This document shows positions 16,995 through 24,471 of a stretch of DNA of 60,448 nt, one piece after another. Each line of letters starts with the position of its first letter. Position 1 is the stretch's first letter. The notes beneath the pieces were generated by a model. It had not been told where the DNA came from, did no database searches, and worked only from the letters and a program-made list of their open reading frames with translations. Position numbers and translations under genes: made by a program. Origin of the DNA: an uncultured Rubrobacteraceae bacterium (lineage in GTDB: Bacteria; Actinomycetota; Rubrobacteria; Rubrobacterales; Rubrobacteraceae); contig CADCVE010000104.1 in the NCBI GenBank assembly GCA_902806065.1, positions 1 to 60,448 of the forward strand, given 5' to 3'.

Positions 16995-17582
16995 TTATAG
17001 GTTTGCGGTCATCGCGGGCATCAGGTCGCGGAAGGTGCGTCCGCTGGTGTTCTCGCCGATAGCGTGCATCTTCCACTCGCCCCCTTGCCGGTAGAGCTTC
17101 GCCATCACCTGGGCGTTGTGGTTCCCTCCGCCGGAGAGCTCGTAGCGGGCGACCTCAGTCCCCGTCCCCTCGTCTACTATGCGACAGAAGGCATTCTCGA
17201 TGCGGCTGAAGTCCTGTCCGGTAAAGGAGTTGACCACGAACATCAGCGCCTCCACGTTCTGCGGTACGCGGGTGAGGTCGACGATGATCTGCTCGTCGTC
17301 ACCTTCGCCCTCGCCCGTCAGGTTGTCTCCCGTATGAACTATCGAGCCGTCCTTACTGCGCAGTTGGCTATAGTAGATCGTATCCACCGGCTGCCCGGCT
17401 CCGTCGAACATCACGCACGAGGCATCGAGGTCGATCGACTCTCCTCCACCTCCCCCGAACATCTTCCGCAGGCCCCTCGGCTGCGCTACGTCCCACCCGA
17501 GACCCATCACGACGCGCGAGAGACTCCCGCCCGCCTCCTTTTCGAGCGAGATCCTCTGTCCCTTCACCAGATCTACCGGCAT
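16995..17582 (-). CDS. TerD domain protein (TerZ-like)
   Basis: 195 residues of the TerD family of calcium-binding all-beta proteins linked to resistance to tellurite, phage and other stress. Landmarks are SIDLDASCVMFD, then [20 protein letters not shown], whose Asp/Glu residues coordinate Ca2+ in known structures, and a late GEWKMHAIGE. It has a Gly-rich loop near residue 42 not seen in its neighbours. Its stop lies 15 bases before the ATG of the PRTase-TRSP gene, so they are likely cotranscribed. Confidence 0.92.
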   Translation of the reverse strand: MPVDLVKGQRISLEKEAGGSLSRVVMGLGWDVAQPRGLRKMFGGGGGESIDLDASCVMFDGAGQPVDTIYYSQLRSKDGSIVHTGDNLTGEGEGDDEQIIVDLTRVPQNVEALMFVVNSFTGQDFSRIENAFCRIVDEGTGTEVARYELSGGGNHNAQVMAKLYRQGGEWKMHAIGENTSGRTFRDLMPAMTANL

Positions 17583-17623
17583 TTTCGGTCCCTTTCCCTT
17601 GATCCCAGGCCACAGCTAAGTTG

Positions 17624-18823
17624 TTACTTGGAGCCCTTACCCCATCGGAACCCAAAGCCGAAGCGTTTGTCGGCTTCCCGGTGACCGCGAAAGTATTGCT
17701 CCTCTTTGGTGATCTCCACCGACTGTCCGGACGCCCGGACAGTGCAGATCGCGCAGAAGTTGAGGTTTCGATCCGGACTATCTAGCCGGATGGAGATTTC
17801 ATCTCCCGACCCGTCCGTGATCGTCAGCCGCCCCCCAACACTCGTAAAATCACTCGCCCCCCCATAAATAAACGCGAAGACCATAACCAGGTCTATCTCC
17901 GCCGCGCGATGCAGATACAGATTCTCTCCATCGCTCGCCGCCCCGCTCCGGTCGTCCTTATCTAGAAAGATGTACGGTGAGCGGTCTTTCGCTCCGAAAT
18001 TCCCACCTAGAGCCTGTATGACGCTCGCATCCCCGTTCTTCAAGCGGTACATGCACCCGAGGTCCAGGTCCGGCGCGCCACCACCGCCGCCGAGGCCGAA
18101 GATACCGCGCTTTCCGCCTCCCGCCGAAGCGTCCCAGTTGAGGTTGATGTGGATCGGGCGCGCCCCTCCGCCTTTCTTCAGGTCCACGACCTGCTTGTCG
18201 CCCTTTTTGTCCAACGTGATCTTGCTGATGTTCACCTTTGGAGCCGCGGGAGGAGGCGCCGCGGGAGCGGGCGGTGGGGGAGCCGGCGCGATGTCCTCTA
18301 TCTCCTGACCCCCGAAGTGCTGCAAGAGCGCACTCAGGCCACCGTTGAAGCCCTGGCCGACGGCGGCGAAGCGCCATACGTCCTTGCGGTAGATCTCCCC
18401 AACGATGACCGCCTTCTCCTGGCTGAAGTCACCTCCACTGAAGGGAAACCGCAATACCTCCGAACCCCCGCTCAGCAGCCGCAAGTGCCCCCGCGAGACT
18501 TGCGACATCGTCCCCGCGCCGTCCAGCGTTACGGTGAATACGAGCTTCTGTATCTTCGGCGGCATTCGCGAGAGGCGCACCTCAAAGACTTCCCGATCGC
18601 CGTTCCGGGGGCCGAGAGCCTCGATCTCTCCCTCCGGCGACCGCTTCTGGTTGTAGAAGACGAAGTACCTGTCGTCGGAGAGCTTGCCTTGCTCGTCCAC
18701 ACCGAAACAGCTTATGTCGAACTCCGGCGAACCCGGAGCCTGAACGTCGAGGCTAACCGTAAGGTCGATCGTGGCCGTCAGGTCCTGGAGCTTTGATTTT
18801 TGTCCGCGAGTGAACTCTCTCAT
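17624..18823 (-). CDS. long TerD-domain fusion protein (TerF/TerA-like)
   Basis: 399 residues from the ATG at 18823, preceded by GAAAGGGCGG. The first half is a TerD-related domain (LTVSLDVQAPG... FDISCFGVDEQGKL, ending [20 protein letters not shown]); a Pro/Ala linker follows (APAPPPPAPAAPPPAAPK, residues ~186-203); the second half starts ITLDKKGDKQVVDLKKGGG and has LNWDAS, DLDLGCMYRL and a TerA-like end. The first domain lacks a GDDE-type loop, so calcium binding there is doubtful. It sits between two shorter TerD genes in the same direction. Confidence 0.88.
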   Translation of the reverse strand: MREFTRGQKSKLQDLTATIDLTVSLDVQAPGSPEFDISCFGVDEQGKLSDDRYFVFYNQKRSPEGEIEALGPRNGDREVFEVRLSRMPPKIQKLVFTVTLDGAGTMSQVSRGHLRLLSGGSEVLRFPFSGGDFSQEKAVIVGEIYRKDVWRFAAVGQGFNGGLSALLQHFGGQEIEDIAPAPPPPAPAAPPPAAPKVNISKITLDKKGDKQVVDLKKGGGARPIHINLNWDASAGGGKRGIFGLGGGGGAPDLDLGCMYRLKNGDASVIQALGGNFGAKDRSPYIFLDKDDRSGAASDGENLYLHRAAEIDLVMVFAFIYGGASDFTSVGGRLTITDGSGDEISIRLDSPDRNLNFCAICTVRASGQSVEITKEEQYFRGHREADKRFGFGFRWGKGSK

Positions 18824-18847
18824 GGGCAATACCGCCCTTTCATTTTA

Positions 18848-19426
18848 TTACCCGACGCTGACGCCGAAGTGGCGGGCCATCGGGCCGAGCCCGCCGTTGA
18901 AGCCCTGGCCGACGGCCCGAAACTTCCACTCGCCCTTGTTGCGATAGACCTCGCCAAAGAGCATGGCGGTCTCCGTGGAGGCGTCTTCGGAGAGATCGTA
19001 GCGCACGATCTCGTTGTTCGACTCCCCATTGACCACCCGGATAAACGCCCCGGAGACCTGTCCGAAGCTCTGGCGGCGTGTCTCTCCCTCGTGGATCGTC
19101 ACGCTGAAGACGAGCTTATTGACGTCGGGCGGTACCCTCTCCAGGTCCACCTTTACCTGCTCGTCGTCGCCCTCGCCCTCACCCGTCAGATTATCCCCGG
19201 TGTGCTCCACCGACCCATCCGACGAGCGCAGGTTGTTGTAGAAGATAAAGTCCGAATCACTACGGACCTTATTCTGTTCGTTGACGATAAAGACCGAGGC
19301 GTCCAGGTCGTAGGCTGCGCCGTCGGTGGCGCGCACGTCCCAGCCCAGACCCACGAGCACCTTCTTGAGGTTAGGGTCCTCTTTGGATAAGGAGACGTTG
19401 CCGCCCTTGCTCAACGAGATCGCCAC
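18848..19426 (-). CDS. terD: TerD family protein
   Basis: 192 residues from the GTG at 19426, which has GGGGAGGT about 8 bases upstream; a start further out is not supported. Typical family order: [71 protein letters not shown] and [17 protein letters not shown]. The Asp-rich loops are intact, so calcium binding is expected. Close paralogue of the gene at 19533. A strong hairpin lies between the two genes. Confidence 0.94.
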   Translation of the reverse strand: MAISLSKGGNVSLSKEDPNLKKVLVGLGWDVRATDGAAYDLDASVFIVNEQNKVRSDSDFIFYNNLRSSDGSVEHTGDNLTGEGEGDDEQVKVDLERVPPDVNKLVFSVTIHEGETRRQSFGQVSGAFIRVVNGESNNEIVRYDLSEDASTETAMLFGEVYRNKGEWKFRAVGQGFNGGLGPMARHFGVSVG

Positions 19427-19477
19427 GGTTCTTACCTCCCCATGCTTGTTACGGACGAGTCGCCACAAACAAACTTA

Positions 19478-19513
19478 CCCCGTCCGGCGCATCGTGCGGC
19501 GCGCCGGACGGGG
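19478..19513 (-). terminator. intrinsic terminator or attenuator between two terD genes
   Basis: A perfect 13-base inverted repeat (CCCCGTCCGGCGC and its complement) with a 10-base loop. On the minus strand it is followed by TAAGTTTGTTTGT, so it should stop or reduce leftward transcription after the first terD gene. This would give more of the promoter-proximal TerD protein than of the genes further left. Confidence 0.75.
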
Positions 19514-19532
19514 CATGTTACTGGTCTATAAG

Positions 19533-20108
19533 CTAGACGCTAACGCCGTAGTTGCGGGCCATTGGTCCCAGGCCCCCGGTGAAGCCCTGGCCAATAGCCT
19601 TGAACTTCCACTCGTTATCCTTGCGGTAGACCTCGCCGAAGAGCATCGCAGTCTCCGTGGAGGCGTCTTCGGAGAGGTCGTAGCGTGCGATCTCGCTGTT
19701 GTCCGACCCGTTTACCACCCGGATAAACGCGTTGCTGACCATGCCGAAGTTCTGGTTGCGGGTATCGGCGTCGTGAATCGTAACCCCAACAGAGAGCTTC
19801 GCCACGTCTTGAGGCACGCCGTCGAGGTTGACCTTTATCTGCTCGTCGTCACCCTCGCCCTCACCGGTGGTATTGTCGCCCAGGTGCTCCACCGAGCCGT
19901 CGCCACTCTTCTTGTTGTTGTAGAAGATGAAATCGCTGTCGGTGCGGACCTTCTCGTCCGTCTTGAGCATGAACATGCTAGCGTCGAGGTCGAAGGCCGA
20001 CCCGTCTGTAGACCGGGTGTCCCACCCCAGCCCGATCACTATGTCTTTCAGCCCCGGGGCTTCCTTGCTCAACGAGACGTTACCGCCTTTAGAGAGCGAT
20101 ACTGGCAT
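19533..20108 (-). CDS. terD: TerD family protein
   Basis: 191 residues from the ATG at 20108, with AAGGAGGTTAAGA upstream. It shares [50 protein letters not shown] and [20 protein letters not shown] with its downstream neighbour. All calcium-binding acidic positions appear present. It is probably the first TerD gene of the leftward run and has a hairpin plus T-rich stretch after its stop, so its own transcript may be more abundant than the rest. Confidence 0.94.
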   Translation of the reverse strand: MPVSLSKGGNVSLSKEAPGLKDIVIGLGWDTRSTDGSAFDLDASMFMLKTDEKVRTDSDFIFYNNKKSGDGSVEHLGDNTTGEGEGDDEQIKVNLDGVPQDVAKLSVGVTIHDADTRNQNFGMVSNAFIRVVNGSDNSEIARYDLSEDASTETAMLFGEVYRKDNEWKFKAIGQGFTGGLGPMARNYGVSV

Positions 20109-20197
20109 TCTTAACCTCCTTGTGATCTTTCCACCCAACTAACTTCCAAGTATACAACATGCCCCCGAGACGGCCAGACTACCCGGTTAACTTTGCG

Positions 20198-20956
20198 TTA
20201 CAAGGGCTGAAGACGCCCATAATACGCCAGCGTCTCATACTCGATGCTAACCCGCCCATCCTCCTGATAGGTACCGAAAATCTCTTCCAGATCCTCCATC
20301 ATTGTGTTGTAACCCGGATGCCCCGCCTGCGGTACGTAGGAAGAGGACAACATCCGTCCCTTCAGACCGTCCAGATCAAAGGTCTGCTGATGCTCGAAGC
20401 TTTCGGCCTCGAAAGCACCGGGATCGAAGAACGAGCAAACCTCTCCTGGCAAGTCGAACGGCTTGTACTCCTCGGTCTTGTACTCTCGAATCAATCGCTC
20501 ATAAGCCTTCATAAACGGCGTCGCGCCTTCACGCATCTCGTTCCAGAGGAGCGCGACCCACCCCCCCGACCGCAAAACGCGTATGAATTCAGCTCTCGCC
20601 GCATCCGGGTCGAACCAGTGAAACGCCTGTCCAACCACTACGAAGTCCACGCTCTCCGCTTCGAGCATCGTCTCTTCTGCTGACCCCGCGACGCTCGTAA
20701 AGCGGTCGTAACGTTCTAGCCGGTGTTCGCCGGCCTCGCGCATCTCCGCGTTCGGCTCTACCCCGTAGACGCGGTTGCCGTTCTCCAGGAACAGCTCGGA
20801 CAGGAGCCCTGTCCCCGAGGCCACGTCCGCGACGACCGAGTCACTCGTCAACCCGCACTCGCTCCGCAATAGGACCAGGACGGCGCGCGGGTAGCCGGGC
20901 CGGTACCTCACGTAGTTTTTCACCTTGCCGGAGAAGCGTTCCTTCGGGTCCGTCAC
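20198..20956 (-). CDS. class I SAM-dependent methyltransferase
   Basis: 252 residues. The SAM-binding motif I is VVADVASGTGLLSELFLENG, then VYGVEPNAEMREAGEHRL and VDFVVVGQAFHWFDPDAARA, typical of the UbiE/COQ5-like Methyltransf_11 type. It begins with GTG and MTDPKERFSGKVKNYVRYRP, a common start for this small-molecule subgroup. It lies between the TerC-like and TerD genes on the same strand, with about 90 bases before terD. Substrate unknown; the location makes a link with the ter set possible but unproven. Confidence 0.88.
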   Translation of the reverse strand: MTDPKERFSGKVKNYVRYRPGYPRAVLVLLRSECGLTSDSVVADVASGTGLLSELFLENGNRVYGVEPNAEMREAGEHRLERYDRFTSVAGSAEETMLEAESVDFVVVGQAFHWFDPDAARAEFIRVLRSGGWVALLWNEMREGATPFMKAYERLIREYKTEEYKPFDLPGEVCSFFDPGAFEAESFEHQQTFDLDGLKGRMLSSSYVPQAGHPGYNTMMEDLEEIFGTYQEDGRVSIEYETLAYYGRLQPL

Positions 20957-21216
20957 TCTAACCCCGGCTCCTCAGATCGAGATGAGGTGGCACTCTCAGG
21001 CATCTCCTACCCTCTAGACCGACGTCTGTTATACAGAGCGTACCTATCCTACGCCGCACGCTCTCGATTTCTCCCCAGCCACGAATTTCGATTGGCAGGT
21101 AGACGGGGAGGTGTCTCCCGGTGGCCTCCGCGTAATATCCCTCCCACGAACCGAACAAGTGTCAGGACGATGCCAACTGACTATTAGACTTCCGCGTAAT
21201 AGAAAGCTGCAACTCC

Positions 21217-21915
21217 CTAGGCGGCCTTGGATCCCCTGCGGGCGACCAACAGGGCTATCGCCGTAAAGATCGCGGCGGCGGCGAGGGCGATGATTCGGTG
21301 GTACCCCTCCGTCGCCTCCGAGACGGTCTGCACTATCCCCAGCCGGTCGTCGAACATCAACTCGACGGCTACGTAGACCAGAAGCGCCGCGCCAGCATAT
21401 ACGATGATCGGGAAGCGGTTCATCAGGTTGCTCAGGATGGTGGCACCGTAGACGATGATCGGTATCGTCAGCGCAATCCCTAAAGCTACGAGCCACACCC
21501 GCGGTTCACCTGACGAGTCCCTCGAAATAGCGACCAGCGCGATAACGTTGTCGAGCGACATGACCGCGTCGGCGACGGCGATGATCCGGATGGACTGCCA
21601 CAGCCCCGACCCAGCCTTGACGTTCGCTTCTTCATCCTCTTGCCGGACGAGTTGCCAGGAGATGTAGATGAGCAGCAGCCCCCCGATGAGCTGGAGTAAC
21701 GGCAATGTCACGAGGAAAGCGACGATGAAGACGAAGATGACCCGCAACCCAATAGCCGCCGCCACGCCGAGCTGGATGGCTCGCCGGCGCGTGTTGCCTT
21801 CCAGGCGGCGCACCGCCAACGCGATCACAACGGCGTTGTCTCCGGAGAGGATGAGGTCTATGAGCAGAACCCCAATGAACGCGCCCAACACTTCCAGGGT
21901 GAAAAAGTCCCCCAC
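21217..21915 (-). CDS. TerC family integral membrane protein (YjbE type)
   Basis: 232 residues with about seven helices. The two family signatures, LILSGDNAVVIAL near the start and VMSLDNVIALVAI in the middle, each place an Asp-Asn in a helix, as expected for TerC proteins, which are implicated in metal (often manganese) export and in tellurite response. It is the first gene of the leftward ter run. Its position beside TerD genes supports a role in metal homeostasis linked to them, but it could also act alone. Confidence 0.92.
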   Translation of the reverse strand: MGDFFTLEVLGAFIGVLLIDLILSGDNAVVIALAVRRLEGNTRRRAIQLGVAAAIGLRVIFVFIVAFLVTLPLLQLIGGLLLIYISWQLVRQEDEEANVKAGSGLWQSIRIIAVADAVMSLDNVIALVAISRDSSGEPRVWLVALGIALTIPIIVYGATILSNLMNRFPIIVYAGAALLVYVAVELMFDDRLGIVQTVSEATEGYHRIIALAAAAIFTAIALLVARRGSKAA

Positions 21916-22471
21916 AACGCTGCCTTTCGTGAGCCACTATGCCTACGCCAACCATAAGGGCGCAATCGACCGATTATATCCGAAGTAATGGCGAGAGCCG
22001 GATAGCTTCTCTTCTTGCCTTGAAAACGCGGTCCGATATAGCGGGTTTCCGGGTGGAACAAGACGAAGAGAGCGCACCGCCGCCTTCAAGTAAGGCTTAC
22101 AAGCTCCCTGTGTATGGATGGCATGGTGAGGAAGATGGATGGGATAGGGTGGGCAACGTGATACGGACCATAATGGCCCTCGTTTCTCTCATGGTTTTAG
22201 TGAAGATATCCGTCAGTGAGAAGAACCCAGTGTTCCTGCTCATCAGCGTGGTCGTAGCCGTTATCTTCTTGCGCTTCGGAAATCGAGGAACTGCGGAAGG
22301 CGCGGCGGCACAGTGTTCGGCAGGGACGACCATGACTATGGTGGCTAGTTTGGCTACTGTGGAGGAAACGGGGCGTAACCATCCTGACACGACCAGTCCT
22401 ACGCCGGGGGCTTCTTCTTTCGACATCGCGACCGCGTTCGAACTCAGAACGGCTACTTTCTCGAAAACGTA
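21916..22471. other. 556-base stretch upstream of terC-like gene, no firm gene
   Basis: This stretch lies between the TerC-like start and the degraded SnoaL gene. A plus-strand frame is open from 21939 right through to 23111, and its part around 22150-22300 encodes two hydrophobic segments, but it has no family match and runs over the SnoaL remains on the other strand. GC content is lower than in neighbouring genes. The first 100 bases probably hold the promoter of the TerC-like gene. Confidence 0.4.
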
Positions 22472-22894
22472 TTACCTGGATGGCATGCTCTCTTATTCCT
22501 CTCGCTCTATAATCGAAATCAGCATTAGACTGCAACTACCACCTGGCTATCTTGCCAACTCTCAGATGGTAGAAGTACATCACCTCGACATCGACCTTTC
22601 CGCTCGTGACAATAAAATCCGCCGTGTAACGGAACCGAATGGCGAACTTATCCTCTTCGGCGGTTATGTCCTCAATATCGTAGACAGCATTGGCGCTGGT
22701 TTGCGTGTCCCAATCCAGGCGATTGGCGATGTCTTCGTAACCAAGTTCTTGGGTAGAGCCGTCGGCGCGTCGAAGATATCCGACAACGTCCCGATGGTAA
22801 AAGCTCGGCATGGCCGAAGAGTCGAACGGCTCCCAGACCTCCTTCATCAGCTTTTGCGCGAAGGCGCGTGTTTGCGCGTTTATTCGCTAGCCAT
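22472..22894 (-). pseudogene. degraded SnoaL-like / NTF2-fold protein gene
   Basis: The middle of this stretch encodes a SnoaL-like sequence: AQTRAFAQKLMKEVWEPFD, SFYHRDVVGYLRRADGSTQE, ADFIVTSGKVDVEVMYFYHL and GKIARW. A likely start ATG at 22894, with GAGGAGAAGAGG before it, is in a different frame, so a frameshift is needed. After GKIARW comes TAG (22538-22536) and then, in the same frame, LQSNADFDYRARG, which is how such proteins usually continue (WWL...DFDY). The TAG probably replaces TGG. With two lesions this is most likely a dead gene of about 130 codons; sequence error cannot be excluded. Confidence 0.7.
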
Positions 22895-23107
22895 AAGTTC
22901 CTCTTCTCCTCGCCTGGTGGAAAGAGCTTGCATACAGCGAGAATGCTGCCATAAGGCTAATCCTCTTGCACTTTCGGAAGAGCTTGCGCCAGGTTCTTGG
23001 AAACTCGTGGACGGTAATAGCAACGGGATCTTCGAGCGCAGGTCGAGAACCAAACTACTCCCTCTAATGTATATGTTCCCTATTTGCTCTCTGTTCGCTA
23101 CTCGGCG

Positions 23108-24067
23108 TTAAGTAAAGAGATCTATAAGCTGCAAGTTCTCGAACTCGGCGGCCAGGGTGGGGGAGAGCTGGGCGCGGTTGCGCGTCTCACCCATACTGCT
23201 CGCGACCTCCAGGAACGCCTGTACGGTGCCGGTAAGAGGCACGTCGCGGCGGCGCAGAGCTACTATGGGACGCTGTATCTCCGGGCTGTCCTCGACCTCT
23301 ATCAAGGAGAGATGTCCGGCCGCTACGCTACGCACTACTGCTGTACGGGGCAGGAAGGCGACTCCGAGGCGATGCTCGACCATCCTCTTGGCTGCCTCGA
23401 TGTTGTCTAGCTCTATGGCGTTATACTCGCGGATGCCGGCGCTCCTCATTAGCGACTGCGTCAGCTCATAGTAACTGGAAGACTGGTCGAAGAGGATCAA
23501 CTGCTCCCGACCGACCTCGGAGATCTCCGCCGAGCCCTTCTCCGTGAACCGGTGCTCGGGGCTCACTACCAACACTAGCTCGTCCTCATACAATGGCAGA
23601 CTCTCGACCTCCGGGTGGTTCATATCCCGAGCCAGCCCGAGCTGTACCTCCTCCTTCAACACCATCTCCAAAATATCCTGCGAATGTCCGGTGCGCACCG
23701 AGACCGCAACCCGCGGGTGTACGGATGTAAAGCGCTCCAGAATGGCCGGTAACGCGTAGGTGCTAACCCCCGGCGACGCTCCCAATGCCAGACGTCCCCC
23801 CGAAGCCCCCCGCAACTCCCTGAGCCTCTGCTTGCCCTCCTCGATGCCCGCCACGCACCGCTCCGCGTACGGCGCGAACTCCCTGCCCGCCTCCGTCAGC
23901 CGCATCCCCCGGCTCGTGCGTACGAACAATAAATCCCCAAGCTCGTCCTCTAGAGCTTTGATCCTCGCCGTCAATGTCGGCTGCGTCAGATACATCTCCT
24001 CCGCCGCCCGGCTCACGTTCCCTAACCGCGCCACCGCCAAAAAACACTCCATCTGCCGTAAAAGCAT
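23108..24067 (-). CDS. LysR family transcriptional regulator
   Basis: 319 residues. The N-terminal winged helix-turn-helix is typical (FLAVARLGNVSRAAEEMYLT, QPTLTARIKALEDELG, FVRTSRGMRLTEAG), followed by a type-2 periplasmic-binding-protein effector domain (LRLGASPG-like strand, FTEKGSAEIS, GVAFLPRTAVV). It is divergent from the small ORF, aceB and aceA, so it is a good candidate regulator of the glyoxylate shunt. A 15-base palindrome lies between it and its neighbours (24081-24095). The effector could be a CoA- or acid-type metabolite, but sequence does not show this. Confidence 0.92.
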   Translation of the reverse strand: MLLRQMECFLAVARLGNVSRAAEEMYLTQPTLTARIKALEDELGDLLFVRTSRGMRLTEAGREFAPYAERCVAGIEEGKQRLRELRGASGGRLALGASPGVSTYALPAILERFTSVHPRVAVSVRTGHSQDILEMVLKEEVQLGLARDMNHPEVESLPLYEDELVLVVSPEHRFTEKGSAEISEVGREQLILFDQSSSYYELTQSLMRSAGIREYNAIELDNIEAAKRMVEHRLGVAFLPRTAVVRSVAAGHLSLIEVEDSPEIQRPIVALRRRDVPLTGTVQAFLEVASSMGETRNRAQLSPTLAAEFENLQLIDLFT

Positions 24068-24080
24068 CTAGCCTCTCGAT

Positions 24081-24095
24081 ATAGGAGATTTCTAT
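24081..24095. promoter_or_regulatory. candidate LysR operator
   Basis: ATAG-N7-CTAT, an interrupted palindrome 14 bases before the LysR start and about 90 bases before the divergent small ORF. LysR regulators bind T-N11-A palindromes of this size in the divergent region they control. The site and its position are seen; binding is inferred. A second partly symmetric element (CAATT-N9-AATTG) starts nearby at about 24101. Confidence 0.45.
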
Positions 24096-24184
24096 TGCAG
24101 CAATTCAAGCAAACAATTGGACTAATATCAAGGGCGTTGGTACTCTTCGTTTCACGGTCGTTAACTGGCAGGAAGGAGAGGCTG

Positions 24185-24385
24185 ATGATACCGGTGCAGT
24201 ACAGGGACCCGGAGACGGATGAGGTTCTGGACCGCAAGTACGAGGAGGAGGTCCCCGGCATTGGGCAGCGGGTGATGCTCGATGGCGTCTGGGAGTGCGA
24301 GGTGCTTTACAGGTGGCAGTGCCATCCGTCCTCTTGTGTGGTGTATGTGCGTCCGGCGCGGAGGAAGGACACCGTCGCGGCCTAG
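24185..24385 (+). CDS. small hypothetical protein, 66 residues
   Basis: A 66-residue product ([20 protein letters not shown]...) from the ATG at 24185, preceded by GGAAGGAGAGGCTG; a longer frame upstream has no ribosome site. It has three Cys residues, of which two form C-x5-C (CHPSSC), and a basic C-terminus. I do not recognise a family. It is the first ORF divergent from the LysR gene and lies 86 bases before aceB, so it is probably in the same transcript. Confidence 0.6.
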   Translation: MIPVQYRDPETDEVLDRKYEEEVPGIGQRVMLDGVWECEVLYRWQCHPSSCVVYVRPARRKDTVAA

Positions 24386-24401
24386 CCCTCAAGCGTTGCA
24401 G

Positions 24402-24447
24402 CTTACGGCTTGTTAAAGTAGCTTCAGTTAGATCTAACAGCCGTAAG
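24402..24447. promoter_or_regulatory. aceB: long inverted repeat in the aceB leader
   Basis: The arms CTTACGGCTTGTTA (24402-24415) and TAACAGCCGTAAG (24435-24447) pair over 13 bases with a single one-base bulge. Between the arms lies the perfect 12-base palindrome GTTAGATCTAAC, from 24427 to 24438, which partly overlaps the right arm. It ends about 25 bases before the aceB ATG and is not followed by T residues, so it is not a terminator. It is either a protein-binding operator or an RNA structure that tunes aceB translation. Confidence 0.6.
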
Positions 24448-24471
24448 AGCGAGAGGGAAGGAACCCATAGA

